Shown: positions 1 to 8,047 of the stretch, one piece after another
Numbering within the stretch: position 1 is the first letter of the stretch
How the letters are laid out: each line of letters opens with the position of its first letter
Source of the DNA: Simonsiella muelleri ATCC 29453
GTDB lineage: Bacteria > Pseudomonadota > Gammaproteobacteria > Burkholderiales > Neisseriaceae
Assembly: GCF_002951835.1 (NCBI RefSeq)
Contig: NZ_CP019448.1
Span: 186,001-250,000, forward strand
Direction of reading: 5' to 3'
DNA: 64,000 bases
Position numbers and translations under genes: made by a program
The notes under the pieces: generated by a model
What the model saw: only the letters and a program-made list of their open reading frames with translations
Database searches by the model: none
What the model was told of the DNA's origin: nothing

Positions 1-317
1 AAGACAAAATACACGAAAATACCATCTAAATGATTGGCAGGAACCAAAATATGATATTGAGTTTCCAGTGTAATCAAAAAATCTTCAATTTTTTCGTTGA
101 TGCCCAATGATTTCATAATGCGTTGTTTAGCATGATATAGCTCGGTATTGCTGGCAGATGCGTATTCTAAATCCATCTCTTCACGCGATTTACTGAGTGA
201 ACCGAGCATAAATCCTGTGTTAGCATCTACAATAGCAACCGCCATTGCACCATCAATATGTAGCATATTGATTAAAGTTTGTTCAATGCTAATCGTGTTT
301 GCGTCAAAAGGAATCAT
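1..317 (-). CDS. Roadblock/LC7-like small protein (3' end cut by window edge)
   Basis: Reading the minus strand from the ATG at 317 gives an open frame to the left edge, beginning MIPFDANTISIEQTLINMLH and continuing for about 105 residues with no stop. The pattern IDGAMAVAIVDANTGFMLGS followed by an amphipathic helix and a second beta segment resembles small Roadblock/LC7-fold proteins, which usually bind small GTPases or act as dimeric scaffolds. An AAAGG ribosome-binding sequence lies just upstream. The family assignment rests on sequence feel only; the gene could equally be called a conserved hypothetical. The C-terminus is outside the window. Confidence 0.6.
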   Translation of the reverse strand, partial: MIPFDANTISIEQTLINMLHIDGAMAVAIVDANTGFMLGSLSKSREEMDLEYASASNTELYHAKQRIMKSLGINEKIEDFLITLETQYHILVPANHLDGIFVYFV

Positions 318-413
318 TTTGTTTACCTTTAAAATGTAATGAGTTTAATAAATAATAAATTAATATATGTTAGGTGAAGCTTTTAGGTTATTTTATCAAA
401 AGAAATGATTTTT

Positions 414-441
414 AGGCTGCCTAAGATTAATTAGGCAGCCT
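414..441. terminator. Hairpin from inverted DUS pair
   Basis: AGGCTGCCTAA (414-424) and TTAGGCAGCCT (431-441) form a perfect 11-bp stem with a 6-nt loop between the 3' end of trhP and the start of the Roadblock-like gene. Runs of A rather than U follow the stem on both strands, so termination strength is uncertain. Confidence 0.45.
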
Positions 442-461
442 GAAAAATATTAACTACTTCA

Positions 462-1832
462 TTATAAAGAAGAATTATCGTTTTGAATCACACGCGCCAC
501 AAGTGCTTTTTCGCGACCATACATATTGGGGATTTGCACTTGAATGCCGTTACCTGCTGCTACGTCCACGAATTCGCCTTTTCGTTTCATTTGTTCTAGT
601 TTAATCAACTGGTTACCTTTAGGGTGGATAATTTCCAATAAATCGCCCACTGAAAATTTGTTTTTCACATCAATGGTAGCCCAACCGTCTTCGTTAATTT
701 CGCTGATTTGTCCGACAAATTGAGATTGTTTGGCGATGGAATGTCCATACAAATAATTTTGATAATCTTGGGTTTGGTGGCGTTCCAAAAAGCCTGACGT
801 GTAGCCGCGATTAGCCAAGCCTTCCAATTCGGCTAACAAGCTATAATCAAATGGTTTGCCTGCTACTGCATCATCAATTGCTTTACGATAGGCTTGTGCG
901 ACACGCGCAACGTAGTAAACCGATTTGGTACGACCTTCCACTTTCAGGCTGTCTACGCCAATTTCCGCCAACTTTGCCACTTGTTCAATCGCGCGTAAAT
1001 CTTTGGAATTCATGATATAAGTACCGTGTTCGTCTTCCATAATGGGCATCATTTCGCCAGGGCGATTGCTTTCTTCAATCAAGAAAACTTTGTTGGCTGC
1101 TGGGTGGCGTTGTTGTCCATTGATGCCTTCAAAAGCAGAATTGGCATCGTCTTGAGCTGCCTGAAAATGGAAACCTTGCAATAATTTGGCATCGCCCATT
1201 TCATCTTCTTCGGCGTTGTGGACTTTGTAATCCCAACGACAAGAATTGGTGCAAGTGCCTTGATTGGGGTCGCGATGGTTGAAATATCCTGATAATAAAC
1301 AACGCCCTGAATACGCAATACACAATGCGCCATGTACAAATACTTCTAATTCAATATCGGGGCATTCTTGGCGGATTTCGGCGATTTCGTCCATACTCAA
1401 TTCGCGCGACAAGATGATGCGTTCCACACCGATTTTTTGCCAAAATTTCACGCCCCAATAATTGGTGGTATTGGCTTGTACGGATAAATGGATTGGCATT
1501 TCGGGATATTTTTCACGCACTTGCATAATCAAGCCTGGGTCGGCCATAATCAGTGCATCTGGTTTCATGTCAATCAAGGGTTGCATATCGCTGTGGAATG
1601 TTTTGAGTTTGGAGTTGTGTGGCAATGTATTGACGGTTAAAAAGAATTTTTTGCCACGTTGATGGGCTTCGGTAATGCCTTGTTGTAAAACGTCTAATTT
1701 GGCAAATTCATTGTTTCGCGCACGAAGTGAATAGCGTGGCGAACCTGCATAAACCGCATCTGCGCCAAAATCAAAAGCCGTTCTCATGCGCTCTAAACCG
1801 CCAGCGGGAAGTAAGAGTTCTGGGGATTTCAT
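462..1832 (-). CDS. trhP: Peptidase U32-family tRNA uridine hydroxylase TrhP (YegQ-like)
   Basis: A 456-residue protein, close to the usual YegQ/TrhP length. This family hydroxylates uridine-34 of certain tRNAs as the first step to 5-(carboxy)methoxyuridine, despite the historic name peptidase U32. The U32 signature EVFVHGALCIAYSGRCLLSG is visible around residues 163-182, and four cysteines (about C171, C178, C194 and C198) fit the proposed iron-sulfur site. The N-terminal PELLLPAG start is typical. A DUS is read in frame inside a variable loop (GFHFQAAQ, near 1155). The gene stands alone, with the yjbR-like gene upstream on the same strand and a DUS in the gap. Confidence 0.88.
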   Translation of the reverse strand: MKSPELLLPAGGLERMRTAFDFGADAVYAGSPRYSLRARNNEFAKLDVLQQGITEAHQRGKKFFLTVNTLPHNSKLKTFHSDMQPLIDMKPDALIMADPGLIMQVREKYPEMPIHLSVQANTTNYWGVKFWQKIGVERIILSRELSMDEIAEIRQECPDIELEVFVHGALCIAYSGRCLLSGYFNHRDPNQGTCTNSCRWDYKVHNAEEDEMGDAKLLQGFHFQAAQDDANSAFEGINGQQRHPAANKVFLIEESNRPGEMMPIMEDEHGTYIMNSKDLRAIEQVAKLAEIGVDSLKVEGRTKSVYYVARVAQAYRKAIDDAVAGKPFDYSLLAELEGLANRGYTSGFLERHQTQDYQNYLYGHSIAKQSQFVGQISEINEDGWATIDVKNKFSVGDLLEIIHPKGNQLIKLEQMKRKGEFVDVAAGNGIQVQIPNMYGREKALVARVIQNDNSSL

Positions 1833-1936
1833 GGTTATTTCTTTCGTGTGAATGTGTTTCAGGCAGCCTGAAAATGATAAGTAATGGGCTGGCAGATTAT
1901 CTACGTTTTTAATTGAGGGGTCAATTTTCAGGCAGC

Positions 1937-2296
1937 CTATTTTGTTTGGGTAAAACTTTCGTGTAGTAACGACAATAATTGTTTTTCAGGCAAAGAGTTA
2001 TCTAAATATACGCTTAACCAATGTCGCTTATTCATGTGATAAGCGGGCGCAAAACCTTGTTGCCCACTCAATTGGGTAACCCATTCGGGTGGTAATTTTA
2101 AATTAACAATATCATATTGATTTTCATTGTTTTTACCAATTAGACTGCCTGAAACACGCATGATAATTGCAAACCATTTTTGGTTGTGTGCATGACGGAA
2201 AACTGCGTAATTGGGGTGATGTCGCCATAAGAATTCAGGTGAAACGGCGTATTGTTGGGCGATATAATCGGTTAAAAATGAGCGTTGCGTGGACAT
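1937..2296 (-). CDS. MmcQ/YjbR family protein
   Basis: A 119-residue protein with the hallmarks of the MmcQ/YjbR family (CyaY-like fold, putative DNA binding): an N-terminal helix with YAVSPEFLW, the segment YAVFRHAHNQKWFAI, LKLPPEW in the middle, and the C-terminal HWLSVYLDNSLPEKQLLSLL followed by a helix. The molecular function of the family is not settled. A diverged DUS is read in frame as VSGSLIGK. It lies upstream of trhP on the same strand with about 100 nt between, so co-transcription is possible but not shown. Confidence 0.8.
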   Translation of the reverse strand: MSTQRSFLTDYIAQQYAVSPEFLWRHHPNYAVFRHAHNQKWFAIIMRVSGSLIGKNNENQYDIVNLKLPPEWVTQLSGQQGFAPAYHMNKRHWLSVYLDNSLPEKQLLSLLHESFTQTK

Positions 2297-2400
2297 AACA
2301 ATTAGATTTTCAAAAAATTTTCAGGCAGCCTGAAAACAAAAACGACAGATTAAGTTGAATCTGCCGTTTCCATCATCATAATTAATTAGGAATTATGGGT

Positions 2401-2604
2401 TTATGCTGCTTGGATATTAGAAGCCTGTTTGCCTTTAGGGCCAGTGGTTACTTCAAAAGAAACTTTTTGACCTTCTTTCAAAGTTTTGAAGCCTTCCATA
2501 TTAATCGCAGAGAAGTGTGCGAACAAATCTTCGCCACCTTCGTCAGGTGTGATAAAACCAAAACCTTTAGCGTCATTAAACCATTTAACAATACCAGTTG
2601 CCAT
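2401..2604 (-). CDS. Cold-shock protein (CspA family)
   Basis: A 67-residue single cold-shock domain protein, the normal length. The RNA-binding motifs RNP1 (KGFGFI) and RNP2 (DLFAHF) are intact. Such proteins bind single-stranded RNA/DNA and melt mRNA structure. I chose ATG at 2604 (MATGIVKW) rather than the in-frame ATG seven codons upstream, because family members start at this methionine. The gene is divergent from clpS across a 200-nt gap. No cold-induced leader can be demonstrated from the sequence alone. Confidence 0.92.
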   Translation of the reverse strand: MATGIVKWFNDAKGFGFITPDEGGEDLFAHFSAINMEGFKTLKEGQKVSFEVTTGPKGKQASNIQAA

Positions 2605-2743
2605 AATTATGTTACTTTCATACAAAAAAATTTAAAAAACAGCGAAAAACTGGCGGTTCAAATAGCCACTAAGCACATCAGACAGCGCAACTTTCGCTGG
2701 TTTGACGTTTTACAGATTTTAGAGAAAATAGTCAAGGTTTGTT

Positions 2744-2771
2744 TTGCGAAATGCAAATTTTTCATTAAAAT
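2744..2771 (+). promoter_or_regulatory. Putative sigma-70 promoter of clpS-clpA
   Basis: TTGCGA at 2744-2749 and TAAAAT at 2766-2771 are spaced by 16 nt and lie about 35 nt upstream of the clpS start. This is a reasonable -35/-10 match in an AT-rich context, so chance matches are possible. Confidence 0.4.
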
Positions 2772-2804
2772 AGTAAAAAATACAACATAAATCACCAAAT
2801 TATT

Positions 2805-3107
2805 ATGACCATTACTGAATCTGCTCAACAAATTAGCCAAAACCAAATCGCACCACCCAAACAATATGGCGTGTATCTGCTTAACGATGATTACACCACA
2901 ATGGAATTTGTGGTACAAATTTTAATGGACGTTTTCAGGCAGCCTGAAGAACGCGCTATTTCCGTGATGCTGGAAATTCATCATCACGGCAAAGGGTTAT
3001 GTGGCGTTTACACGCGCGATATGGCTCAAACCAAACAGCATCAAGTGATGATTCTCGCTGCTGATGCTGGCTTTCCCTTATTGTGTACTGTAGAGGAATT
3101 ATCATGA
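2805..3107 (+). CDS. clpS: ATP-dependent Clp protease adaptor ClpS
   Basis: A 100-residue protein that delivers N-degron substrates to ClpA. The conserved core YGVYLLNDDYTTMEFVV (about residues 21-37) contains the NDD motif that contacts the substrate N-terminus, and HHHGKGLCGVYT follows at about 59-70. A DUS is read in frame as FRQPEE between two core helices, at a loop position where other ClpS proteins vary. Its stop overlaps the clpA start in an ATGA arrangement (3104-3107), which implies translational coupling. Confidence 0.95.
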   Translation: MTITESAQQISQNQIAPPKQYGVYLLNDDYTTMEFVVQILMDVFRQPEERAISVMLEIHHHGKGLCGVYTRDMAQTKQHQVMILAADAGFPLLCTVEELS

Positions 3108-5368
3108 TTGCCAATGAATTAGAACGTATTTTGCAAAAAATGTATGAAGAAGCCAGTCAATGGCGACACGAAATGGTCGGATTGGAGCATTTACTGTTGG
3201 CATTGATTGAATACAGCGAAACGGTGCGCCATGCTTTGCAGCAGTGTGATGCGAATTTGGAAGATTTGAAAGCTAAATTACTAGAATCTATTCATCAATT
3301 TACACCTACTTTATCGCAAATCAGTGAGCCACAACCCACGCTTGGTTTTCAACGTGTGATGCAACGTGCCATGATTCATGTGCAGCAAGCTGAAAAAGGC
3401 GAAGTATTGCCGATGGATTTGTTGGTAGCGTTGTTTAGTGAAGACGATAGTCATGCGGTTTATTTTTTACAAAAACAAGGGATTACGCGTAGCCAATTAT
3501 TGCGTTATGTCGCGCATGGTATTGGTGCATTGAATCACGATTCTTCGCCACAATTGCGTCAAAATGATGATGAAAGCAGCGTGGATAACAATCCATTAGA
3601 AGCTTATACCGTTAATTTAAATGAAGAAGTGAAAGCTGGTCGCATTGATCCACTGATTGGGCGCAAAATGGAAATAGAGCGTTTATTGCAAGTTTTGTGC
3701 CGTCGCCGTAAAAATAATCCACTTTTGGTGGGTGAGGCGGGTGTGGGTAAAACCGCGTTGGCGGAAGGTTTGGCGTATTTAATTGAACAAAAACAAATTC
3801 CTGAAGTATTGGCAAATGCGATTGTATTTTCATTAGACATGGGCGCGTTATTGGCTGGCGCGAAATATCGTGGCGATTTTGAAGCGCGTGTGAAAGCGGT
3901 GTTGAAAGAATTGGCACAAATTCCCAATGCCATTTTATTTATTGATGAAATTCATGCAATTATCGGTGCAGGCAGCACGCAAGACAGCAATATGGACGCG
4001 AGTAATTTACTCAAACCCGCGTTGGCAAAAGGACAACTTCGCTGTATTGGTGCAACTACTTACGAAGAATTTCGTACCATTTTTAGTAAAGACCACGCGT
4101 TGAGTCGCCGTTTCCAAAAAATTGATGTGGTTGAACCGAGTATTGCAGAAACTGTGTTGATTTTGCAAGGTTTAAAACCCGCGTTTGAGCAACATCATGA
4201 AGTTACCTACACCGATGAGGCTTTTCAGGCAGCTGCGGAATTGTCCGCAAAATACATTAATGAACGCTTTTTGCCAGACAAAGCCATTGATATTATTGAT
4301 GAAGCTGGTGCGGCGCAACGCATCAGGCAGCCTGAAAAACGCGTCAATCCGATTGACAAAAATCAAATAGAAACCATCGTGGCGAAAATGGCGCGGATTC
4401 CTGAAAAAACTGTGTCGCACGATGACAAACAAGTGTTGCAATATTTGGCACGTGATTTGAAAAACATGGTTTTTGGTCAAGATAATGCGATTGATGTGCT
4501 GGTTTCGGCAGTGAAAATGTCGCGGTCGGGGTTGGGTTTGCCTGACAAACCGATTGGCAGTTTTTTGTTTTCGGGTCCGACTGGTGTCGGTAAAACAGAA
4601 GTGGCTAAACAATTGGCGTATGCTTTGGGTGTACCACTGCAACGTTTTGATATGTCTGAATATATGGAAGCACATGCGGTTTCGCGTTTGATTGGTGCGC
4701 CGCCTGGATACGTTGGTTACGAACAAGGCGGTTTACTAACAGAAGCCATTAATAAACAACCACATTGCGTTTTGTTATTGGATGAAATTGAAAAAGCCCA
4801 TCGCGATATTTACAATGTGTTGTTACAAGTCATGGACGCAGGTAAATTGACCGATAACACAGGACGCAGCGCGGATTTTCGCAATGTGATTCTCATCATG
4901 ACCACTAATGTAGGCGCAGAAGCTTTGAGTCGCCCAAGTTTTGGTTTTACCAGTAAACGAGAACGCGGCGATGAAATGATTGATATTAAAAAACAATTTA
5001 CACCCGAATTCCGCAATCGTTTGGATGCGATGATTCCATTTGCGCCGTTATCGCCTGAAGTGATTGTGCGTGTGGTGGACAAGTTTTTATTGCAATTGGA
5101 ACAGCAATTATTGGACAAAAAAGTACAGGTTACTTTTGGTAAGTTGTTGCGTAATCATTTGGGTGAAAAAGGTTTTGATCCACAAATGGGCGCACGTCCG
5201 ATGAATCGTTTGATTCAAGAAGAAATTCGTAAGGCGTTGGCTGATGAATTGTTGTTCGGGCGGTTGGTCGATGGGGGTTATGTGGCGATTGATTGGGACA
5301 ATGAGGCGCAAAAAGCGGTGTTGTCGTTTGAGAAAAACAGCGCGTTGCGTGAAAAAACAGAAGCTTGA
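3104..5368 (+). CDS. clpA: ATP-dependent Clp protease ATP-binding subunit ClpA
   Basis: A 754-residue AAA+ unfoldase that partners with ClpP (not in this window). An N-terminal Clp_N repeat domain spans about residues 1-145. The first AAA module has Walker A GEAGVGKT (about 210-217) and Walker B ILFIDEIH; the second has GPTGVGKT and CVLLLDEIEKAH, followed by a C-terminal D2-small domain. I start at ATG 3104 (MIANELERIL), which has GAGG just upstream and overlaps the clpS stop; an earlier ATG at 3083 lies inside clpS and adds only seven residues. A DUS is read in frame as IRQPEKR near 4324. Confidence 0.95.
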   Translation: MIANELERILQKMYEEASQWRHEMVGLEHLLLALIEYSETVRHALQQCDANLEDLKAKLLESIHQFTPTLSQISEPQPTLGFQRVMQRAMIHVQQAEKGEVLPMDLLVALFSEDDSHAVYFLQKQGITRSQLLRYVAHGIGALNHDSSPQLRQNDDESSVDNNPLEAYTVNLNEEVKAGRIDPLIGRKMEIERLLQVLCRRRKNNPLLVGEAGVGKTALAEGLAYLIEQKQIPEVLANAIVFSLDMGALLAGAKYRGDFEARVKAVLKELAQIPNAILFIDEIHAIIGAGSTQDSNMDASNLLKPALAKGQLRCIGATTYEEFRTIFSKDHALSRRFQKIDVVEPSIAETVLILQGLKPAFEQHHEVTYTDEAFQAAAELSAKYINERFLPDKAIDIIDEAGAAQRIRQPEKRVNPIDKNQIETIVAKMARIPEKTVSHDDKQVLQYLARDLKNMVFGQDNAIDVLVSAVKMSRSGLGLPDKPIGSFLFSGPTGVGKTEVAKQLAYALGVPLQRFDMSEYMEAHAVSRLIGAPPGYVGYEQGGLLTEAINKQPHCVLLLDEIEKAHRDIYNVLLQVMDAGKLTDNTGRSADFRNVILIMTTNVGAEALSRPSFGFTSKRERGDEMIDIKKQFTPEFRNRLDAMIPFAPLSPEVIVRVVDKFLLQLEQQLLDKKVQVTFGKLLRNHLGEKGFDPQMGARPMNRLIQEEIRKALADELLFGRLVDGGYVAIDWDNEAQKAVLSFEKNSALREKTEA

Positions 5369-5413
5369 CGAGGCAGCCTGAAACTGGGATAATCCGCCCA
5401 ATTTGATTGAAGC

Positions 5414-5450
5414 AGCCGTTTAATTGAGTTAAACGGCTGATATTGTTTTT
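5414..5450 (+). terminator. Rho-independent terminator after clpA
   Basis: AGCCGTTTAA (5414-5423) pairs perfectly with TTAAACGGCT (5429-5438) around a 5-nt loop, followed within a few bases by a run of T (5445-5451). It is placed 45 nt after the clpA stop. Confidence 0.8.
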
Positions 5451-5616
5451 TGGTGCAATTGAGATTGCGCTATGAGTTAGGGGGTGATGTTTTCATCACG
5501 GGCGTGTGTTTTGCCTTATTTATCATGAAATAAAATAAACACTTTCAGGCAGCCTGAAACCAAATTAATGCTGATAAGCTTTTATTTTTAAACTTTTTTA
5601 TTGAAGGAATGAAAAC
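5451..5616. other. Gap between clpA terminator and rpsU
   Basis: This stretch holds a short perfect hairpin GTGATG-TTTT-CATCAC (5484-5499), one DUS near 5543-5558 and AT-rich sequence up to the rpsU ribosome-binding site (GAAGGAATG). The rpsU promoter must lie here, but I cannot pick convincing hexamers. Confidence 0.4.
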
Positions 5617-5829
5617 ATGCCTGCTATTCGTGTAAAAGAAAATGAACCATTTGAAGTAGCGATGCGTCGCTTTAAACGTGCCATTGAGAAAACAGGTCTT
5701 TTGACTGAATTACGCGCGCGCGAAGCTTACGAAAAACCAACTACTGAACGTAAACGCAAAAAAGCAGCAGCTGTGAAACGTTTGCAAAAACGTTTGCGTA
5801 GCCAAACTTTGCCACCTAAAATGTATTGA
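5617..5829 (+). CDS. rpsU: 30S ribosomal protein S21
   Basis: A 70-residue, very basic protein starting MPAIRVKENEPFEVAMRRFK and ending RLRSQTLPPKMY, diagnostic for bS21, which helps base-pair the mRNA Shine-Dalgarno region to 16S rRNA. It has a good ribosome-binding site (GAAGG) and its own terminator. It is monocistronic here, not linked to dnaG-rpoD as in enterics. Confidence 0.97.
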   Translation: MPAIRVKENEPFEVAMRRFKRAIEKTGLLTELRAREAYEKPTTERKRKKAAAVKRLQKRLRSQTLPPKMY

Positions 5830-5878
5830 TTTTTCGGCGCATCATTTTGTCATTGCGATGAAATGAATCCATTATCTG

Positions 5879-5913
5879 AACACCGCAACACAATGAGTTT
5901 GCGGTGTTTTTTT
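5879..5913 (+). terminator. Rho-independent terminator of rpsU
   Basis: AACACCGCAA (5879-5888) pairs perfectly with TTGCGGTGTT (5899-5908) around a 10-nt loop, followed immediately by T residues to 5913. Confidence 0.88.
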
Positions 5914-5950
5914 CATTAATCATCATTCTATCGTTCATTAATACATCATT

Positions 5951-6496
5951 ATGTTAAACACAAATTTACTTCGCTACCGTAAACTAACACTAGGTGAAAT
6001 CACACTCGCGCAAACCGTGTACCAAAATAGTTTGAATTACGACAAAATTTTTATTCACAAAGGTCGGCTTATTCCATTGTTTCAAAATGAGAAAATTGCC
6101 ATGTCGCCGTTTGGGACGATGCACTTTCCGCCTGCGTTGTATGTGGACGATTTCAGCACAGCCAGTATCACCAAACAACATTTATTTATTCATGAAATGG
6201 CGCACGTTTGGCAATATCAACTGGGCTTGATGACATGGCTGGACGGCGCAATTTTAGGGATGAAAGGCGGTTATCGTGGCAATGCGTGCTATGCGTACAG
6301 CGACCGTGTGGGTGTGTGTCAGCGATTCAATCAATTTAATATGGAACAGCAAGCGGATTTGATTGCTGATTGGTTTATTTTCAAAAATACACAAAATAAT
6401 CCACAAGTTAAAATGATTATGAGCGAATTTATCAGCAATCCGAGTAATGTGCATTTGTTGCCTGTTCATGCGGAGTTTCGTTTTCAGGCTGCCTGA
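5951..6496 (+). CDS. Putative zinc metallopeptidase-like protein with HExxH
   Basis: A 181-residue protein without signal peptide. FIHEMAHVWQYQLG (about residues 79-92) contains HExxH with H81, E82 and H85; MEQQADLIADWF near residue 131 could provide a third metal ligand. Similar proteins are often annotated as vgr-related or Rhs-associated metal proteins of unknown role, but there is no VgrG, Rhs or type VI gene nearby. The stop codon is the TGA of a DUS, so the last residues FQAA are DUS-encoded. The function is unknown; protease activity is inferred from the motif only. Confidence 0.7.
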   Translation: MLNTNLLRYRKLTLGEITLAQTVYQNSLNYDKIFIHKGRLIPLFQNEKIAMSPFGTMHFPPALYVDDFSTASITKQHLFIHEMAHVWQYQLGLMTWLDGAILGMKGGYRGNACYAYSDRVGVCQRFNQFNMEQQADLIADWFIFKNTQNNPQVKMIMSEFISNPSNVHLLPVHAEFRFQAA

Positions 6497-6571
6497 AACT
6501 TTTGCATCAAAACCCTAGATTGGCGTATTTCAAGGCAATAGCGTTGCATAATGCACAGATAATATGGAAAT

Positions 6572-6603
6572 ATAGTCGTTTAAAATTTATTTTAAACGAC
6601 TAT
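6572..6603. repeat. Core-less Correia-like palindrome / terminator
   Basis: ATAGTCGTTTAAAAT (6572-6586) and its exact reverse complement (6589-6603) are separated by two bases. The same arm bounds the 97-bp element at 33571-33667, so this looks like two element ends with the core lost. T-rich sequence follows (TCTTTTATT), so it probably terminates transcription from the left; the 3' end of the M16 gene lies just beyond. Confidence 0.6.
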
Positions 6604-6615
6604 TCTTTTATTCTG

Positions 6616-7944
6616 TTAAGGTTTTGCGCTATTTTTTCCACCGACCACAACAATATTTAATTGTGTAGGCTGAATTTTTCTTTGCCAAGCGCGTTTGATG
6701 TCGTCAACGGTAAGTGCATTGATTTTGTCGTTGTAGGTGTCAAACCAATCGGTTGGGCGATTGTGTACGCCTACTGCCATCAAATTACCCAATAATTTTC
6801 CATTGGTATCAAAGCGTAAAGGGAATGCGCCCGTGATGCTGTCTTTGGCTTGTTTCAGTTCGGTGGCGGTTGGCCCTTGTGCGATGAAATCAGCTAATAC
6901 TTTTTGTGCGCTGGCGAGTGCGTCTTTAGCGTTTTGGTTTTCGGTAGAAAACGTGATGGTAAACGGTGCAGCTTGTGTGTAGGCGGATAAACTGCTGGTT
7001 ACGCCGTAGGTATAACCTTTTTTATCGCGTAATTCCTTCATCAGGCGGCTATCAAATTCGCCGCCACCCAAAATATAATTGCCCACTAACATGGCGAAAT
7101 AATCAGGGTCGTCAGCGGTTAAAACAGGTAAACCCATGCTGATGCTGGTTTGAGTGCTGTGCGGGTAAGGCAAATTTTTTCTTTTTCCACCAATAATTTC
7201 CACTTTTGGCGCGGCAGTGTTGGTGTTGATGTGTGTGGAGACATTTGATAATGTTCGTGTAATTAAGGCTTCTGCCTGTGGGCGTGTGATGTCGCCAACA
7301 ATGGCAATAATCGCTTGATTTTGTGTATAATTTTTCTTATGGAAATTCACTAAATCTTGTTGTTGAATAGATTGAATTTTTTCTACGGTTTGATATGCAG
7401 ATTTGCCATAGGGGTGATGAGGATAATTTAAGCGCGTTAATTCGCGGCTGGCTAAATAATCGGGATAACTTTCGCTTTGTTTGAGTGACAAAATTGCTTG
7501 GTCTTTGATGCGTTGCAAGGCGTTGGCATCAAAACGCGGTTGGGTAATGGCTTGGTTGAACAAATCGGCGGTGGCATTTAATTTGTTGGCATCGCTTAAA
7601 CTGCGGAAACTGACATTGCTGTATTCAAAGCTATTGCCAGTCTCTATATTAGAAGCTAAATCATTGATTTTAGAATTAAATTGCTCTTCATCTAATTGAG
7701 TTGTGCCACTGACGAGTAATTGCGCGGTAGCGGCGGCGATGTTGCTTTTTCCTTCTGGGTCGGCGGTTGACCCTGCGCCTTTGAAAATGACGGTGTAATC
7801 TACAATCGGCAAATCGTGGCGTTCTACCAATAAAACTTGGCTGCCTTGTGGTGTTGTCCAGCGTTGAATATCAATGGCTTGTGCCATGGGTGTGAGTGAG
7901 AATAGGGCGGTACCGATTAGGCAGCCTGAAAGAATGCGATTCAT
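6616..7944 (-). CDS. Periplasmic M16 (insulinase)-family protein lacking the zinc motif
   Basis: A 442-residue protein with a signal peptide (MNRILSGCLIGTALFSLTP, cleavage after AQA about residue 23) followed by two M16 halves. The inverted zinc motif HxxEH is absent: the aligned stretch reads NIAAATAQLLVSGTT. The C-terminal half keeps the YGVTSSL type region. It therefore resembles the non-catalytic subunit of two-gene M16 proteases, but no catalytic partner is adjacent. I chose ATG at 7944, with TTTGGA upstream; an in-frame TTG at 7956 would put extra residues before the signal peptide. A DUS is read inside the signal peptide. Confidence 0.85.
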   Translation of the reverse strand: MNRILSGCLIGTALFSLTPMAQAIDIQRWTTPQGSQVLLVERHDLPIVDYTVIFKGAGSTADPEGKSNIAAATAQLLVSGTTQLDEEQFNSKINDLASNIETGNSFEYSNVSFRSLSDANKLNATADLFNQAITQPRFDANALQRIKDQAILSLKQSESYPDYLASRELTRLNYPHHPYGKSAYQTVEKIQSIQQQDLVNFHKKNYTQNQAIIAIVGDITRPQAEALITRTLSNVSTHINTNTAAPKVEIIGGKRKNLPYPHSTQTSISMGLPVLTADDPDYFAMLVGNYILGGGEFDSRLMKELRDKKGYTYGVTSSLSAYTQAAPFTITFSTENQNAKDALASAQKVLADFIAQGPTATELKQAKDSITGAFPLRFDTNGKLLGNLMAVGVHNRPTDWFDTYNDKINALTVDDIKRAWQRKIQPTQLNIVVVGGKNSAKP

Positions 7945-8047
7945 GAAATTATCCAAATCATCAATAAAATTTCATCATAACATGAAATAAACTTTTCAGG
8001 CTGCCTGAATAATCAAGGCAACCTGAAAAATAATAAATCAATAATTT

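Noticed and set aside
3604..4726. Minus-strand open frames inside clpA
   Set aside because: They are shadows of the clpA codons, without ribosome-binding sites or family resemblance.
5451..5616. Riboswitch or small RNA upstream of rpsU
   Set aside because: Only a 6-bp hairpin is visible; no known riboswitch pattern.
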